Assembly: GCA_003161515.1 (NCBI GenBank)
Contig: PMOH01000345.1
Coordinates: 4,070 to 9,923 of the forward strand
Reading direction: 5' to 3'
From: Deltaproteobacteria bacterium
Lineage (GTDB): Bacteria; Desulfobacterota; Binatia; Binatales; Binataceae
DNA length: 5,854 nt
Part shown: piece by piece, positions 4,362-5,854 of the stretch
How positions within the stretch are numbered: position 1 is the first letter of the stretch
How the letters are laid out: each line of letters opens with the position of its first letter
The notes under the pieces: generated by a model
Database searches by the model: none
Told to the model about the DNA's origin: nothing
Seen by the model: only the letters and a program-made list of their open reading frames with translations
Translations under genes and position numbers: made by a program

Positions 4362-5854
4362 CGCGCTGCCTCCAGTTGCAGATTGCCGAAGTCGTCCACG
4401 CGCATGGTGAATTCCGGGGCGACGTAGGTGGTGGAACTCAGCTCGACGACGACGATCGGACCGCGGATGCGCGCGCCCGCGCCGAGTGAGTTGCGATCGT
4501 AAATCGGCACGGTGCGTTCGCGGCCGCCGACGAGCACGCGTCCTTTCGAGATTGGCGCTGCGGTTCCGGCGTGGGGCGCGATTCGCTTTGGCTTGGCGGT
4601 CGATTCGCCGGCGATTGCACGGATGCGAATGTTCACGACTTCGACGGCGGCGCTCGCGGAGGAATGTCCGAAGGTTTTGAGGTGGGTCGAATGGAAGTCG
4701 GCGACGAATCGGGGCGTCAGTGCAATCTCGAGTTCGTAGGATTGGCCGCGATAGCGCATATCGAGCCACAGTTCGTGACGGATTGCGCGCGAGCCTTCGG
4801 CGCGAAGTTCGGCGTGAGCGCGGCGGATCAGTTTTGAGGCGCGCGCCGCCAAGTCTCGATAGTTCGGATTCGTCGCGCGGACGGTGAGCGAATACTCGCG
4901 GCCCAGGGGCGCGCTCGACGCGCCCCACGCGCACAGGAGGCCGGGATTTCGCGGCATCACAATTCTTCGAACGCCCAAATCGAGGGCGAGCTCGCAGGCA
5001 TGCATCGGGCCGGCGCCGCCGAAGGCGAGCAGCGCGAAGTCCCGCGGATCGTAGCCGCGCTCGACTGTGATCACGCGAATCGCGCGCTCCATGTTGGCGT
5101 TGACGACGCGAATTACGCCGCGCGCCGCCGCGGCCGGATTTGTTTTCATCTCGCGCGCGAGCCGCGACACTGCGTGGACGGCGCGATCCGGGTAGAGCTT
5201 CATCTGGCCGCCGAGGAAGTTTGCCGCGACCAATCGGCCCGCGACCAGATCGGCGTCGGTCACGGTACACAGATCGCCGCGGCCGTAACATGCGGGACCG
5301 GGATCGGCGCCTGCGCTATCAGGCCCGACCTGGAGCGAGCCGCCGGCGTCGATACGCGCGATCGAACCGCCGCCGGCACCGACGGTGTGAATGTCGATCA
5401 CGGGGGTGCGCACCGCGTATCCATCGGGATGACTAAGCGTGCGGATTCGAGCGCGCCGATCGAACATCGACACGTCAGTCGAGGTCCCGCCCATGTCAAA
5501 CGTGATGAAGCGGTCGGTGCCGAATGCGCGCGCGAGACTCGCAGCGCCAATCACACCAGCGGCGGGACCCGACAGAATCGTGCGCACCGGCTCCGCGCGG
5601 GCTAGATCCGCGCCGATAGCGCTGCCGTTGGATTGCATGACGCGAAGGCGCGCGCCTTTGAGACGCGTCTCGAGGTTTTTCAGATGCGACGACATCCGCG
5701 GCGCGACGTACGCGTTGACGACTGCGGTCGAGAAGCGTTCGTATTCGCGATACTCGGCGAGGATCCGATGCGAGACCGAGAGCGGGCGGCCAAGCGGCGC
5801 GAGCGCGCGCGCGATCGACTCTTCGGCTCTTGGATTGGCGTACGAATGGAGCAG
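4358..5854 (-). CDS. hyuA: Hydantoinase A/oxoprolinase family subunit (N-terminus outside the window)
   Basis: The ATP-binding partner of the B subunit; it belongs to the sugar kinase/Hsp70/actin-like superfamily and phosphorylates or activates the substrate. The window holds 498 codons before the stop; family members are usually near 690, so roughly the first 190 residues, including the N-terminal GGTxTD-type phosphate motif, lie beyond the right edge. The frame is open to the last base, reading LLHSYANPRA at the edge, then EYREYERFSTAVVNAYVAP, so the ATG at 5695 is internal and not a start. Other marks, numbered from the edge: SGPAAGV (95-101), second phosphate-binding segment FDMGGTSTDVSMFD (119-132), GAGGGSIARIDAGGSLQVGP (159-178), SAGADPGPACYGRG (180-193), VERGYDPRDFALLAFGGAGP (264-283), and the C-terminal RGPIVVVELSSTTYVAPEF (464-482). 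It is translationally coupled to the B gene by ATGA. Confidence 0.94.
   Translation of the reverse strand: MLHSYANPRAEESIARALAPLGRPLSVSHRILAEYREYERFSTAVVNAYVAPRMSSHLKNLETRLKGARLRVMQSNGSAIGADLARAEPVRTILSGPAAGVIGAASLARAFGTDRFITFDMGGTSTDVSMFDRRARIRTLSHPDGYAVRTPVIDIHTVGAGGGSIARIDAGGSLQVGPDSAGADPGPACYGRGDLCTVTDADLVAGRLVAANFLGGQMKLYPDRAVHAVSRLAREMKTNPAAAARGVIRVVNANMERAIRVITVERGYDPRDFALLAFGGAGPMHACELALDLGVRRIVMPRNPGLLCAWGASSAPLGREYSLTVRATNPNYRDLAARASKLIRRAHAELRAEGSRAIRHELWLDMRYRGQSYELEIALTPRFVADFHSTHLKTFGHSSASAAVEVVNIRIRAIAGESTAKPKRIAPHAGTAAPISKGRVLVGGRERTVPIYDRNSLGAGARIRGPIVVVELSSTTYVAPEFTMRVDDFGNLQLEAAR
4369..4373 (-). promoter_or_regulatory. Shine-Dalgarno GGAGG for the hydantoinase B gene, inside the A gene
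   Basis: Read on the minus strand, GGAGG stands seven bases before the ATG at 4361-4359. Together with the four-base ATGA overlap it confirms the B-subunit start and shows translational coupling of A and B, which would suit 1:1 subunit synthesis. It also excludes the long upstream extension of the same frame to 5291. Confidence 0.8.

Noticed and set aside
4362..5291. Upstream extension of the hydantoinase B frame giving an apparent 831-residue protein
   Set aside because: It overlaps the conserved hydantoinase A gene on the same strand in another frame, is Arg-rich and low in complexity, and the true start at 4361 has GGAGG and the ATGA overlap.
5000..5605. 201-codon plus-strand open frame opposite hydantoinase A
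   Set aside because: It is the mirror of a strongly conserved coding region in GC-rich DNA; the residues show no independent motif and no ribosome site was evident.
5693..5695. ATG as the start of hydantoinase A
   Set aside because: The same frame continues to the window edge with conserved family sequence (REYERFSTAVVNAY), so this Met is internal.

Overview
The window is high-GC bacterial DNA with dense, intron-free genes. I see three complete genes that recognisably belong to known families, one further complete gene with a precise translational start, one gene cut by the right edge, and a possible tail of a gene at the left edge. Base composition (GC-rich, frequent CGCG and GCGATCGC-like words) and gene content fit a soil or environmental Proteobacteria-like lineage. 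Deep-branching groups rich in class III CoA-transferases, such as Candidatus Binatota, would also fit. Nothing here fixes the taxon; this is a low-confidence guess.

Left edge to about 150: no complete gene. The block is a run of four inverted repeats (7-24, 31-57, 60-109, 120-144), three of them long and nearly perfect. A short reading frame ending at 33-35 may be the Ala/Pro-rich tail of an upstream gene, in which case hairpins 2 and 3 would sit where its terminator should be. A TATTAT box lies between hairpins 3 and 4.

151-1053 (+): family 2 glycosyltransferase, starting at a GTG with no visible Shine-Dalgarno. 1060-1470 (-): Nudix hydrolase with a perfect Nudix box, converging on the glycosyltransferase with only 6 bases between stops. 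1471-1569: short divergent control region holding a candidate promoter, repeats and a good ribosome binding site. 1570-2799 (+): class III (CaiB/BaiF, formyl-CoA-transferase-like) CoA-transferase. 2796-4361 (-): hydantoinase B/oxoprolinase subunit. 4358 to beyond the right edge (-): hydantoinase A/oxoprolinase subunit, whose N-terminus lies outside the window. The last two overlap by ATGA and form one operon read leftward.

Functionally, the hydantoinase A/B pair is a two-subunit ATP-using enzyme of the superfamily that includes 5-oxoprolinase, N-methylhydantoinase and the core of acetone and acetophenone carboxylases; its substrate cannot be read from sequence alone. The CoA-transferase ends inside the same CTAG that ends hydantoinase B, and may act on a carboxylic acid in the same catabolic theme, but it is convergent, not co-transcribed. 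The glycosyltransferase and Nudix enzyme have no evident link to that pathway. I found no convincing novel system. The most unexplained structure is the hairpin array at the left edge.
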